64,000 nucleotides of DNA from contig JAUJFZ010000004.1 of assembly GCA_030441535.1 (NCBI GenBank), forward strand, positions 62,001 through 126,000. The letters run 5' to 3'. How positions within the stretch are numbered: position 1 is the first letter of the stretch; each line of letters starts with the position of its first letter. Origin of the DNA: Betaproteobacteria bacterium LSUCC0117 (GTDB lineage: Bacteria; Pseudomonadota; Gammaproteobacteria; Burkholderiales; Burkholderiaceae_C). Shown piece after piece: positions 28,131 through 36,999 of the stretch. A model generated the notes under the pieces. The model was not told where the DNA came from. It saw nothing but the letters and a program-made list of their open reading frames with translations, and made no database searches. The translations under genes were made by a program, and so were the position numbers.

Positions 28131-29144
28131 ATGCAAGACTTCCTGAATGGGTTGATGCTCCTCAGCAACTTCCTTATCGTTCCTGCGACCGCCTACGGGA
28201 GCCAACTGGCGCTTGGCGCGCTTGGTGTCACGCTGGTCTACGGCATTTTGCGATTTTCTAATTTCGCACACGGCGACACCATGGCCTTTGGCACCATGGT
28301 TGTGATTCTGGTCACCGCCTTGTTTCAAAAGATGGGTATCAGCATTGACCCCTTACCGACGGCATTGTTGGCGATTCCTTTTGGTATCGCTGCGACGACG
28401 CTAATGGTCTTGATATCGGATCGACTGGTCTACCGCCATCAACGCAAGGTCAAGGCCGCGCCGGTGGTATTCCTGATTTCATCGATCGGTTTGATGTTTG
28501 TTTTGAACGGCTTGGTGCGATTTGTGATCGGCACTGGGGATCAGCGCTTCAGTGACGGGGAACGCTTCATTATTCGATTTGGGGAGTTCAAGGAACTCAC
28601 GGGTTTAGACGAAGGTATCGCGTTCAAGACAAGCCAAGGACTGACGATTCTGACGGCCATCATCGTCGTTGCGGCATTGTTCTGGTTTTTGGAGCGTACG
28701 CGTGCCGGTAAATCGATGCGTGCGTATTCAGACAACGAAGATCTGGCGCTCCTTTCAGGTATCAGCCCAGAGCGCGTGGTCATGATCACCTGGATTTTGT
28801 CCGCGACTTTGGCAACGATCGCCGGTACCCTTTACGGCTTAGACAAAGGTTTCAAGCCGTTCACATACTTCCAATTGCTGCTTCCCATTTTTGCAGCGGC
28901 GATTGTTGGCGGCTTGGGTAACCCGGTGGGTGCCATTGCGGGTGGATTCGTCATTGCATTTTCAGAAGTGACCGTCACATACGCCTACAAAAAATTTCTA
29001 ACGTACTGGGTCCCCGAAAGTTGGGCACCGGAGGGGTTGGTGCAACTGTTATCCACTGATTACAAGTTCGCCGTGTCCTTTGTGATTTTGGTTTTGGTCC
29101 TCTTGTTTAGGCCAACAGGTATTTTTGCGGGGAAATCCGTATGA
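28131..29144 (+). CDS. LIV-type ABC transporter permease (LivH-like), second transporter
   Basis: This 337-residue permease is longer than the 289-291 residues of the other two LivH proteins here. The N-terminal motif LGALGVTLVYGILRFSNFAH and the coupling helix GKSMRAYSDNEDLALLSGI are typical. A loop of about 40 residues (around GERFIIRFGEFKELTGLDEG) is the main extra segment. It starts on the base after the LivF stop and overlaps the LivM-like gene by four bases. Confidence 0.92.
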   Translation: MQDFLNGLMLLSNFLIVPATAYGSQLALGALGVTLVYGILRFSNFAHGDTMAFGTMVVILVTALFQKMGISIDPLPTALLAIPFGIAATTLMVLISDRLVYRHQRKVKAAPVVFLISSIGLMFVLNGLVRFVIGTGDQRFSDGERFIIRFGEFKELTGLDEGIAFKTSQGLTILTAIIVVAALFWFLERTRAGKSMRAYSDNEDLALLSGISPERVVMITWILSATLATIAGTLYGLDKGFKPFTYFQLLLPIFAAAIVGGLGNPVGAIAGGFVIAFSEVTVTYAYKKFLTYWVPESWAPEGLVQLLSTDYKFAVSFVILVLVLLFRPTGIFAGKSV

Positions 29145-30469
29145 CGATTACAAAACAACAAGCACCGCTGGCATTCGCCTTTATGGCCCTTGCGTTGGTG
29201 ATGGTCGGCGTATTCCAGAGTTGGTCTCTTTCGCTCACCATTCTCAATTACTGCCTGATCGCCTCCATCATGGCACTCGGTCTGAACATCCAGTGGGGTT
29301 ACGCCGGCTTGTTCAACGTCGGTCTGATGGGTTTTGCTGCGCTCGGTGGGATATCGGCCGTATTGGTCAGCATGAAACCGGTGCCGGAGGCTTGGGCGCT
29401 TGGCGGCGCTGGAATTGGGTTAGGCGTATTGGTAGCCGTCGCGACCATATTTTTGGCGGTCGGTGCGTATCACCGATTACCCAAAGGCTACATCCGTGGT
29501 TGGGGGATGGCCGTTATCGTGATCGGCGGTTACTTTGCGGCGCGCTACTTTTTTGACCCTGCGACCAATTTGATCGAGTCGGTCAACCCAGCGCAAACGG
29601 GTTTCTTGGGTGGCCTGGGCTTGCCCGTGCTGTTGTCTTGGGTGGTCGGTGGGGTGCTCGCTGCGAGTGTGGCGTGGGTGATTGGAAAAGTCACGTTGGG
29701 GTTGCGCTCCGATTATCTGGCGATTGCCACACTGGGTATCTCCGAGATCATCATTGCCGTTCTCAAGAACGAAGAGTGGCTAACCCGCGGTGTAAAAAAC
29801 GTTAACGGTATTCCGCGACCAACGCCTTATGAATACGATCTGCAGCAGCTGGCTTGGGCCCAAGAATGGGCGGCGTGGTTTGGAGCTGATTTGCAGGACT
29901 TCACGTCAATTTATGTGAAGCTGTGTTCTGCGGCGCTGGCGTTGGTGATGCTTGGCATTCTTTACTGGCTATCGCAGACTGCGATCAAATCGCCATGGGG
30001 CCGTATGATGCGCGCCATTCGCGATAACGAGACCGCTGCGCAGGCGATGGGTAAAAACGTGACCGGACGGCACCTCCAAGTCTTTATCCTTGGGTCCGCC
30101 GTGGTAGGTATTGCGGGGGCGATGATGACCTCATTTGATGGTCAATTCACGCCCACAACCTACAACCCCTTGCGATTCACTTTTTTGGTCTGGGTGATGG
30201 TCATCGTGGGCGGGTCAGGCAACAACTTGGGGTCAATCGTGGGCGGTTTCTTAATCTGGTTCTTCTGGGTTGAGGCTGAACCGTTGGGCTACGCCTTGCT
30301 GAGTTTCCTGACATCAGGGCTTGCTGAAGACAGCGAGTTAAGGTCACATTTGCTCGATAGTGCGGCACACATGCGCTTGATTACCATGGGGCTCATCCTG
30401 CTCGTCACAATCCGCTTCAGACCCCGCGGGCTATTGCCCGAGCAGTCCCAGCAAACGCGGTCGCATTAA
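29141..30469 (+). CDS. LIV-type ABC transporter permease (LivM-like, long form), second transporter
   Basis: A 442-residue permease with family motifs GLNIQWGYAGLFNVGLMGFA and the coupling region GRMMRAIRDNETAAQAMGKN. It is about 120 residues longer than the other two LivM proteins in the window. Extra sequence lies after the third membrane segment (around YHRLPKGYIRGWGMAVIVIG) and before the coupling helix, and a further hydrophobic stretch lies near the C-terminus. It closes the second transporter operon and meets a LysR gene tail to tail, eight bases apart. Confidence 0.92.
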   Translation: MTITKQQAPLAFAFMALALVMVGVFQSWSLSLTILNYCLIASIMALGLNIQWGYAGLFNVGLMGFAALGGISAVLVSMKPVPEAWALGGAGIGLGVLVAVATIFLAVGAYHRLPKGYIRGWGMAVIVIGGYFAARYFFDPATNLIESVNPAQTGFLGGLGLPVLLSWVVGGVLAASVAWVIGKVTLGLRSDYLAIATLGISEIIIAVLKNEEWLTRGVKNVNGIPRPTPYEYDLQQLAWAQEWAAWFGADLQDFTSIYVKLCSAALALVMLGILYWLSQTAIKSPWGRMMRAIRDNETAAQAMGKNVTGRHLQVFILGSAVVGIAGAMMTSFDGQFTPTTYNPLRFTFLVWVMVIVGGSGNNLGSIVGGFLIWFFWVEAEPLGYALLSFLTSGLAEDSELRSHLLDSAAHMRLITMGLILLVTIRFRPRGLLPEQSQQTRSH

Positions 30470-30476
30470 AGGCGAG

Positions 30477-31370
30477 TTAGACGCTCAGTTCCGTCAAAAA
30501 GGTGAGCATGGCGGCGTTGCGCGGCAGCCGCTCGCGCTCTGGCGGACATAGTGCTGTGATGCGGGTGCCAAAGCGGGTGATTGGGGTCCACTGCGGTAGC
30601 ACCTGAACCAGTTGGCCGGTTTCAAGGGCCTCACGGCAGAGGTAGTCCGGCACCAAAGCGACCCCCAGGCCTTCAAGGCACGCGGTCAAAACGGCCTCGG
30701 GGTTGTCAACATGGTAGCGGCTCGCAACCTCCACCACCTCCAGGCGCTTGCCGCGCTGCAATTTCCAAATGTGGTCGGACGAGTCTTTCCAGTAGAACAG
30801 GCTCGGTATCGATGCCAGGTCTCTTGGCTGTTTGATATTAGGGACTTTGTTGAGAAAGCCCGGTGCCGCCGCCAATAGCCAGACGATTCGGGATAACTCA
30901 AATCGGGTGGATTTAAGCAAATCCTCTTCTGCGCTCCAGCGCAGGGCAATGTCGAAACCCTCGTATGCCATATCGACTAAACGGTCGGATAGTGTGAGTT
31001 CGATCTCGATACCGGGATGCTGCAACAGAAATTTCGGTAGGCTCTTAGCCAGTACGCGCTGTCCCCACGAAACGGGTGCTGTTAGGCGTATCTTGCCCAC
31101 CAATTCATGGCGCATCGCATTGATCTCTTCCTCAGCAGCGCGCATTTCGCCAATTATTTTCAGCGCGCGTGGGAGGTATGCCTCACCGGTTGGCGTGAGC
31201 GCAATGCGGCGTGTGCTGCGACTGAAAAGGGTGGCACCCAGATGGGTCTCCAGCTGTCCAATTCGCTTGCTGACCAGACCCTTTGCGATGTTCAGGGTCT
31301 TGGCCGTTTGAGTCACGCTCAGTGTTTCAGCGACTGTGACAAAGGTGGCTATGGTTTCGAGAGAGATCAT
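30477..31370 (-). CDS. LysR family transcriptional regulator
   Basis: This 297-residue regulator starts at an ATG preceded by GGAA eight bases upstream; a TTG four codons earlier is in frame. The N-terminal helix-turn-helix contains LSVTQTAKTLNIAKGLVSKR and QLETHLGATLFSRSTRRIAL. The rest is the two-lobed inducer-binding domain. It diverges from the GST/CmcJ/LigB genes and is their likely regulator. The inducer is unknown. Confidence 0.93.
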   Translation of the reverse strand: MISLETIATFVTVAETLSVTQTAKTLNIAKGLVSKRIGQLETHLGATLFSRSTRRIALTPTGEAYLPRALKIIGEMRAAEEEINAMRHELVGKIRLTAPVSWGQRVLAKSLPKFLLQHPGIEIELTLSDRLVDMAYEGFDIALRWSAEEDLLKSTRFELSRIVWLLAAAPGFLNKVPNIKQPRDLASIPSLFYWKDSSDHIWKLQRGKRLEVVEVASRYHVDNPEAVLTACLEGLGVALVPDYLCREALETGQLVQVLPQWTPITRFGTRITALCPPERERLPRNAAMLTFLTELSV

Positions 31371-31404
31371 CACTGTTTCCAATAGGTGAACAATCGGTTG
31401 CCAT

Positions 31405-31426
31405 TTGAATATCTAGCCAGCTTCAA
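31405..31426. promoter_or_regulatory. Possible LysR-type binding site
   Basis: TTGAA (31405-31409) and TTCAA (31422-31426) form an inverted repeat with a 12-base spacer in the 122-base divergent region between the LysR and GST genes. The arrangement resembles a LysR-type recognition box (inverted repeat with a T/A pair about 11 bases apart). Assigned from position and symmetry only. Confidence 0.35.
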
Positions 31427-31492
31427 GTCAAGAAACCACACTGATACCCAATCCGGTGCGGTAGATGCTGGATTAATTCAAAGGAGACAAAC

Positions 31493-32146
31493 ATGAAGAT
31501 TTACGCTGACCCCATCACGGTGAATTGCAGAAAGGTACTGGCTGGCTTGAAGCTGATCGGCGCCGATTATGAGCTGGTCCATGTGGACTATTTCAAGGGC
31601 CAACAGAAGGAGGCACCCTACCTAGCAATTAACCCCAACGCATCGATCCCTGCCATGGTGGAGGGTGATTTTGTTCTCTGGGAGTCCAACGCCATCTTGC
31701 AATACGCAGCCGATAAGCATGGCAATGCCACGGCATACCCCACCGACTTGATTACACGGGCTGACATCAACCGTTGGTTGTTGTGGGAGTCGTCAAGCTG
31801 GTTCCCAAGCTGCTATGTGTATTTGGTTGAAAACTGCGTGAAACCCATTCTGGGAGCCGAACCGGATCCCGCGGTGCTCGACGCACAAGCAGATAACTTC
31901 CACAAGCTCGCTGGTATTCTTGACAAGCGCTTAGCGGAACACCAATGGATTAGCGGCACCCCAAGCCCAACCATCGCTGATGTTGCGCTGGCTGCGCCCA
32001 TGCATTTGCACGGTTGGCAGCAGTTGCGATTGGCAGCGCATCCGCATCTCTCGCGTTGGCTGAAAGACGGGGTTGAACAGCTGACATGCTGGTCTGAAAC
32101 GACCGTCTATGAAGGCTTCACGACCCAAGCCCCTGTTAACGCCTGA
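31493..32146 (+). CDS. Glutathione S-transferase family protein
   Basis: This 217-residue protein has a thioredoxin-fold N-terminal domain (MKIYADPITVNCRKVLAGLK) with the glutathione-binding NPNASIPAMVEGDFVLWESN, including the cis-proline and the ES pair. A helical C-terminal domain with SPTIADVAL follows. A strong AAGGAGACAAAC ribosome-binding site precedes it. GST members in aromatic-catabolism clusters act as maleylpyruvate isomerases or dehalogenases, and the neighbouring dioxygenase and CoA-transferase make such a role possible. Confidence 0.9.
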   Translation: MKIYADPITVNCRKVLAGLKLIGADYELVHVDYFKGQQKEAPYLAINPNASIPAMVEGDFVLWESNAILQYAADKHGNATAYPTDLITRADINRWLLWESSSWFPSCYVYLVENCVKPILGAEPDPAVLDAQADNFHKLAGILDKRLAEHQWISGTPSPTIADVALAAPMHLHGWQQLRLAAHPHLSRWLKDGVEQLTCWSETTVYEGFTTQAPVNA

Positions 32147-32169
32147 TTTTCTCTAATTGCTTCGACACC

Positions 32170-33021
32170 ATGAACACAACACACACCACGACGCGCGCGC
32201 ACATGAACTACTCAGAGAGTGAGGGGCGTGTGCTGGCGCATTACTTTTACGACCCAGGTCCAGACGCTGAATTCACCGCTGCTGGCACGGATGTCAGGGA
32301 AGTGCCTGTGGAGAGTGCGTGGGGTATCAAGGACCGTCTTAGTGTGGATAAAGAGGGGTTCGAACTGCATTCGTTTGACCCCTCTTTTCAAGCGTTCGAT
32401 GCCGAGGATTCGGTCGTTAAAGACTTCTACCCGCAGGTGGTCGACTTCGTCAAGCGCCATACCGGCGCCAAATTAGTGGCGGTGTTTGATCACACGATCC
32501 GTAAGCGCCTGCCACAAGAGCAGATGCAATTCAAAAAACCGTCGGCGATCTACGAGCAGCAAACCACCGTCAAGCGTCCTGCCGTGCTGGTGGTGCACAG
32601 CGACTACACAGTTGCCAGTGGACCGAAGCGCGTGCGTGAGGTGATGAAGGATCAAGCAGAGACGCTGCTGAAGGGCCGAGTTGCGTTCTACAACGTGTGG
32701 AAACCCCTTTACCGAAAGGTCGAAGAGTTGCCCCTGGCGATGATCGACGCCACGACGCAGCAACCTGGCGACTTGATCAATTGGGAACTTCGTTACGCCG
32801 ATCGCACCGGCGAAATCTACGCGATGCGCTATTCGCCAGAACACAGGTGGCACTATTTCCCTGGTATGACGGCGGATCAGGCGTTGCTTTTAAAAACCTA
32901 CGATTCGGAGACCGATGGTCGCTGCCGGTTCATGGGGCACTCTGCTTTCGAGGACCCGTTGACCCAACCCAATGCGCAGCCACGTGAAAGCATTGAGGTC
33001 CGGACCATGGCGTTCTTCTAA
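32170..33021 (+). CDS. CmcJ/NvfI (AsaB-like) family putative Fe(II)/2-oxoglutarate-type oxygenase
   Basis: A 283-residue protein of the family that includes fungal AsaB/NvfI and Streptomyces CmcJ. The putative iron-binding HxD is His143-Ser-Asp145 (VVHSDYT), with a distal His257 (FMGHSAFEDP) and a C-terminal arginine segment (ESIEVRTMAFF). It has the characteristic NVWKPL and HRWHYFPGM stretches. The reaction is unknown in bacteria; family members include NvfI, an isomerising non-haem iron oxygenase. A second possible start (MNYSESEGR, 32203) exists. It lies between a GST and a LigB-type dioxygenase. Confidence 0.82.
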   Translation: MNTTHTTTRAHMNYSESEGRVLAHYFYDPGPDAEFTAAGTDVREVPVESAWGIKDRLSVDKEGFELHSFDPSFQAFDAEDSVVKDFYPQVVDFVKRHTGAKLVAVFDHTIRKRLPQEQMQFKKPSAIYEQQTTVKRPAVLVVHSDYTVASGPKRVREVMKDQAETLLKGRVAFYNVWKPLYRKVEELPLAMIDATTQQPGDLINWELRYADRTGEIYAMRYSPEHRWHYFPGMTADQALLLKTYDSETDGRCRFMGHSAFEDPLTQPNAQPRESIEVRTMAFF

Positions 33022-33119
33022 TCCCCATTGCAAACGAGTCTCAGGAGAAGGGCGGCAACCGAAAAGAGAATAAGGGGGTAAACTAAAACGCACATTTGTT
33101 CGTTGACCACCCCCCACTA

Positions 33120-33923
33120 ATGTCCCAAGACGTTGTCTTTATTTCCCATGGCGGTGGGCCCCGGCCCTTGCTGGGTGACCCCCAACACGCGGGCCTCGTT
33201 TCCTTTTTGAGAGCGCTGCCACAAAGTTTCCAAAAACCCAAGCAAATTATCGTATTCAGTGCCCATTGGGAAGGGTCCAGTGTGGGGATCACCAGCGCGG
33301 CGGAACCCTCATTGCTATACGACTATTACGGTTTTCCGCCCGAGAGTTACGAGTTTCGTTACCCCTGCCCAGGCGCGCCGGCGCTTGCCGCGCAGATAGC
33401 CAGCGGACTCACAACGCGCGGCTACGAGGTTAGTCTTGATGATCAGCGTGGTCTTGACCACGGTGTATTCGTGCCGCTGATGCTGATGTATCCATCGGCC
33501 GACATTCCTGTTATCCAAGTATCGCTATCCTCATCGCTGAACCCAGAGTGGCATATCCAATTGGGCGAGGATCTCGGCGCTATGGGGTTGTCGGAGACCT
33601 TGTTCATTGGCTCTGGTTTTAGCTTTCACAACATGCATGCTTTTTTCAACGACAGCGTTGAGAGTCAAGCTGCGAATCAGGCCTTTGAGGAATGGCTTGC
33701 TCAGATCATTTCGGGGTCGTCCCAGTCGCCTGGTGACATCCGCGAAAAGTTGACTCACTGGCGCGATGCGCCTGGTGCTGCTTTTTGCCATCCCCGTGAA
33801 GAGCACCTGTTGCCTTTGCATGTATGCTTTGGAATCGCAGGTCGACCAGCGGATCAACGCCATGTGGTCGAGATGCTCAATAAGCAGGCCTCTAACTTCA
33901 TTTGGAATCGCTCAGGTGATTAA
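33120..33923 (+). CDS. LigB-type (class III) extradiol dioxygenase
   Basis: This 267-residue protein resembles the DODA/YgiD branch of class III extradiol dioxygenases. The N-terminal metal-binding region is VFISHGGGPRPLLGD, then QIIVFSAHWEGSS with the second histidine, the DHGVFVPLMLMYP segment and GSGFSFHNMHAF near the C-terminus. It should cleave a catechol-type ring next to two hydroxyls using non-haem iron. A TTG at 33096 would extend it by eight residues; I prefer the ATG. Its end overlaps the GTG start of the CoA-transferase. Confidence 0.88.
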   Translation: MSQDVVFISHGGGPRPLLGDPQHAGLVSFLRALPQSFQKPKQIIVFSAHWEGSSVGITSAAEPSLLYDYYGFPPESYEFRYPCPGAPALAAQIASGLTTRGYEVSLDDQRGLDHGVFVPLMLMYPSADIPVIQVSLSSSLNPEWHIQLGEDLGAMGLSETLFIGSGFSFHNMHAFFNDSVESQAANQAFEEWLAQIISGSSQSPGDIREKLTHWRDAPGAAFCHPREEHLLPLHVCFGIAGRPADQRHVVEMLNKQASNFIWNRSGD

Positions 33924-34596
33924 CAAAATAACGTCGTCCGCCCAAGATGCGCTCGCGACCGTGCGCGACGGCGCTACGGTGTTGATCGGGGGATTCGGAA
34001 CCGCTGGCATTCCAGATGAGCTTATCGACGCCCTGATTGAGTGCCGCTTGCGTGAGCTCACTGTGGTGAACAACAATGCCGGCAACGGCGATAAAGGTCT
34101 GGCAGCTTTGCTGAAAACAGGCGCAGTGCGAAAGCTCATTTGTAGCTTCCCACGTCAAACCGATTCCCACGTTTTCGATGCACTCTACCGCGCCAATCAA
34201 ATCGAATTGGAGTTGGTTCCACAAGGTAACTTGGCGGAGCGGCTGCGCGCCGCGGGGGCTGGCTTGGGGGGATTTTTCACGCCTACCGGTTACGGCACGG
34301 CGTTGGCGTTACACCCTGATGGATCGCCCAAAGAGACCCGTTTGATCAATGGTCGAGGCTACGTATTTGAAACCCCCATACACGGTGACCTGGCGCTGGT
34401 CAAAGCGGAGCGCGGAGACCGATGGGGGAATTTGACTTTCCGTAAAGCAGCGCGTAACTTTGGCCCCGTTATGGCGACGGCGGCGGTCTGCACCGTTGCA
34501 TCGGTTTACGAGGTCGTCGAGTTGGGTGAACTCGACCCTGAGACCATCATTACTCCCGGTATTCACGTCACCCATGTGGTGCCCATCGCGCGATGA
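33916..34596 (+). CDS. CoA-transferase subunit A (3-oxoacid type)
   Basis: This 226-residue subunit starts at a GTG overlapping the LigB-gene stop; homology begins right there (INKITSSAQDALATV). GGFGTAGIPDELIDALIE is the CoA-binding glycine loop of family I CoA-transferases, followed by NNNAGNGDKGLAALL and the CxxS-like SFPRQTDSHVF region. It pairs with the subunit encoded next to transfer CoA from succinyl-CoA to a 3-oxoacid such as 3-oxoadipate. Substrate is inferred from the ring-cleavage context. Confidence 0.9.
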   Translation: MINKITSSAQDALATVRDGATVLIGGFGTAGIPDELIDALIECRLRELTVVNNNAGNGDKGLAALLKTGAVRKLICSFPRQTDSHVFDALYRANQIELELVPQGNLAERLRAAGAGLGGFFTPTGYGTALALHPDGSPKETRLINGRGYVFETPIHGDLALVKAERGDRWGNLTFRKAARNFGPVMATAAVCTVASVYEVVELGELDPETIITPGIHVTHVVPIAR

Positions 34597-35255
34597 ATTT
34601 TTTGAATAAACGAGATAAAGCTGCTATCGCGCAACGCGTGGCCGAGGATATTTTTGACGGAGCCTACGTCAACCTCGGTATCGGTATGCCGACGGCTGTT
34701 GCCAACCACTTACCCAAGGGCATTGAGGTTGTGCTGCATTCCGAAAACGGGATCCTCGGTATGGGTCCCCAGCCCACCGCCGGCGACGAAGATTTCGATC
34801 TCATTAATGCGGGTAAGCAGCCGGTAACCCTGCTGAAGGGGGGCGCCTATTTTCACCATGCCGACAGTTTCGCGATGATGCGCGGTGGGCATATCGATAT
34901 TTGCGTCTTGGGTGCTTACCAAGTTTCGGTTAAGGGCGATTTAGCCAATTGGAGCACCGGTGAGGTAGGCGCCATCCCAGCCGTGGGCGGCGCGATGGAC
35001 CTGGCGGTCGGCGCCAAAGAAACGTGGGTCATGATGGACTTACTCACCAAGACGGGGCAAAGCAAAGTCGTCTCGTCCTGCACCTACCCCCTGACGGGCT
35101 TAGCCTGCGTCAAGCGCATCTACACGGATCTGTGCACGTTGTCCTGTGGCCCGGACGGCCTGCGACTGGTTGATACCGTTGAAGGTCTGAGCCACGCCGA
35201 CTTGGTCAACCTGATTGGTTTACCCATTCAACCGGCATCTTCCGCGGGTCATTGA
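34593..35255 (+). CDS. CoA-transferase subunit B (3-oxoacid type)
   Basis: A 220-residue partner containing the catalytic glutamate in LHSENGILGMGP and the NLGIGMPTAVANHLP loop, as in PcaJ/ScoB. The typical GAYQVSVKGDLANWSTGE segment follows. It overlaps subunit A by four bases. With the dioxygenase upstream and the thiolase at 21.8 kb, it could bring a ring-cleavage product into acyl-CoA metabolism. Confidence 0.93.
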   Translation: MNFLNKRDKAAIAQRVAEDIFDGAYVNLGIGMPTAVANHLPKGIEVVLHSENGILGMGPQPTAGDEDFDLINAGKQPVTLLKGGAYFHHADSFAMMRGGHIDICVLGAYQVSVKGDLANWSTGEVGAIPAVGGAMDLAVGAKETWVMMDLLTKTGQSKVVSSCTYPLTGLACVKRIYTDLCTLSCGPDGLRLVDTVEGLSHADLVNLIGLPIQPASSAGH

Positions 35256-35327
35256 GGCATACGAGCAGGGCATAGTGAGCCCTGTGATAAAACTGAATTG
35301 CTCATGAAGACATCAAAGGATTAAAAA

Positions 35328-35873
35328 ATGACATTGCTAATATTGGGCGTGGTGCTGTGGTCTGTGGCGCATTTATTCAAGCGTCTGGCACCCGGTGCCC
35401 GGGCCACGATGGGCACTGCGGGGAGGGTCGTCATCGCTGTTTTGATCGTGGCGTCTGTTGCGCTCATGGTGCAGGGTTATGTACCGGCAGAGGGAACTTT
35501 CTATTGGGGTCGTTCGGCTCCGCTCGTGGGTATCAACAACCTGCTGATGCTTTTTGCTGTGTATTTCATGGCTGCATCGTTACTCAAAAGTCGCATCACA
35601 GCGAAAATTCGACACCCGCAACTAATCGCTATCAAGACATGGGCTTTGGCCCATCTATTGGTCAATGGCGACACCGCGTCCTTTGTCTTGTTTGGCGGTT
35701 TGTTGGTGTGGGCCGTGCTCAGCGTTATTCTCATTAACAAGGCGGGAAAGCCTGAGTTGCAGGTGCCTGCGCTGTCTATGCCCCGGGAGTTGGCGACTGC
35801 GGTAGCCACCGTTGTCATTTACGGCGCAATTGCATTGTTCCACCTCAAGGCGGGCTACCCGCCTTTCGGTTGA
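35328..35873 (+). CDS. NnrU family membrane protein
   Basis: A 181-residue integral membrane protein with about five hydrophobic segments and the NnrU features HLFKRLAPGARATMGTAGR, HPQLIAIKTWALAHLLVNGD and FLFGGLLVWAVLSV-like stretches. NnrU proteins are associated with denitrification in some bacteria, and relatives to carotenoid isomerase occur in plants, but no nitrogen-oxide genes are nearby. An AAGGA precedes the ATG by 10 bases. Its role here is unclear. Confidence 0.85.
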   Translation: MTLLILGVVLWSVAHLFKRLAPGARATMGTAGRVVIAVLIVASVALMVQGYVPAEGTFYWGRSAPLVGINNLLMLFAVYFMAASLLKSRITAKIRHPQLIAIKTWALAHLLVNGDTASFVLFGGLLVWAVLSVILINKAGKPELQVPALSMPRELATAVATVVIYGAIALFHLKAGYPPFG

Positions 35874-35923
35874 ATGCGTTTTTTGTAACTCAGCGCATGA
35901 GGACGCGGTCAGGCCGGGTCAAA

Positions 35924-36883
35924 CTAGGCCAAGTCGACCAAAAAATCTCGTAGCCGATCGGCCCACCACCTTGCCTGCAAGGTGGTGCCGTGCCCGGCGG
36001 TTTCTGGTCCGCCCGTGATCAGGTGCGTTTGTAAATGAGGCAGAGTGGCCGAGGCGGTGGTCAGCAAGTTCAGGGCTGCAGGGTTGCGCTCGTCATCGGT
36101 GGCATTGATGGCCAGAATAGGGCACGTAATGCGGTGTAACTCGCCCGACGGGTCGTAGTCGCGGGTGGCCAAGAGCTGATAAACAAAGTCGTTCGCATCT
36201 AAAGTCGCCAATTGCTGACGACGTTTGTCTAGATAGGTATCAGCGGCTTCTCGCGTTGGTCCGCTGATTTGCAAGGCCGCATCCCCGCCGTTGCTCGCGA
36301 GGTTGTAGAAGAGGGCAGCCGTTTGCAGGCAGTTAGGGTCGTTTTGGACCATGTCAACGACCAGTCGGCGTAGCATCCAATTTCGCCCTGACATGGCGAT
36401 GGGTGCACACGCAAGTGTTACCAGCGCATCCATGAAGTCAGGGTAGCGGATGCCCCACAACCATGTCAGCATCCCGCCCATAGAGTTACCAACGATGACC
36501 CTTACATGGTCAATACCTAGGCCCTCGGTAAGCAGGCGGTATTGTGCTGCCACCAGATCTTCTAGGTTGTAGCGTGGGAAATTTGGTCCCAAACCGTCGG
36601 AGGGTTTTGATGAGTCGCCTGCACCAATGGCATCGGGCATGATGATCCAATGCGTCGCGGCATCCAGCGGTTGACCCGCTGTAAACAGAGGGTCGGCGAA
36701 TGCAGCGTTCAGCAAGTTGATGCTAGCGGAGTTGGTACCGTGGAGCACCAAAACCGGGGTTCCACTTGGGTTGCCGAACGCCAGGTAACCGATACGTAGT
36801 CCGGCTAGGCTTTCGCCCGTGTGAAAAAGGAAATCAGACGCTGTCCAGAATTGTTTTTGGATCTCACCGGCAGGGACGGGCAT
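35924..36883 (-). CDS. Alpha/beta hydrolase (homoserine acetyltransferase-like fold)
   Basis: This 319-residue protein has the oxyanion region VLVLHGTNSAS, the nucleophile elbow VIVGNSMGGMLTWLWG and a late histidine (ETAGHGTTLQA). Its layout resembles the MetX branch of alpha/beta hydrolases (YLAFGNPSGTPVLVLHGTN, WIIMPDAIGAGDSSKPSDG). It may be an esterase or acyltransferase; MetX proper is usually longer (about 370-380 residues) and the sequence is divergent, so I do not call it MetX. It is followed by a 116-base gap with no gene. Confidence 0.85.
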   Translation of the reverse strand: MPVPAGEIQKQFWTASDFLFHTGESLAGLRIGYLAFGNPSGTPVLVLHGTNSASINLLNAAFADPLFTAGQPLDAATHWIIMPDAIGAGDSSKPSDGLGPNFPRYNLEDLVAAQYRLLTEGLGIDHVRVIVGNSMGGMLTWLWGIRYPDFMDALVTLACAPIAMSGRNWMLRRLVVDMVQNDPNCLQTAALFYNLASNGGDAALQISGPTREAADTYLDKRRQQLATLDANDFVYQLLATRDYDPSGELHRITCPILAINATDDERNPAALNLLTTASATLPHLQTHLITGGPETAGHGTTLQARWWADRLRDFLVDLA

Positions 36884-36999
36884 GAGCTAGACCTGATCGG
36901 GTTGGGTGTTTGTGGGATTGAGCGTGCCCCAGTGTAATTCAAATCTGCTGGCGAAATCCCCGTATGCGCAGGTGGCTTCTATATCTGTTGGAACTTTTA

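Noticed and set aside
35924..36883. Homoserine O-acetyltransferase (metX)
   Set aside because: The fold is similar, but the protein is short and divergent and has no methionine-biosynthesis neighbours.
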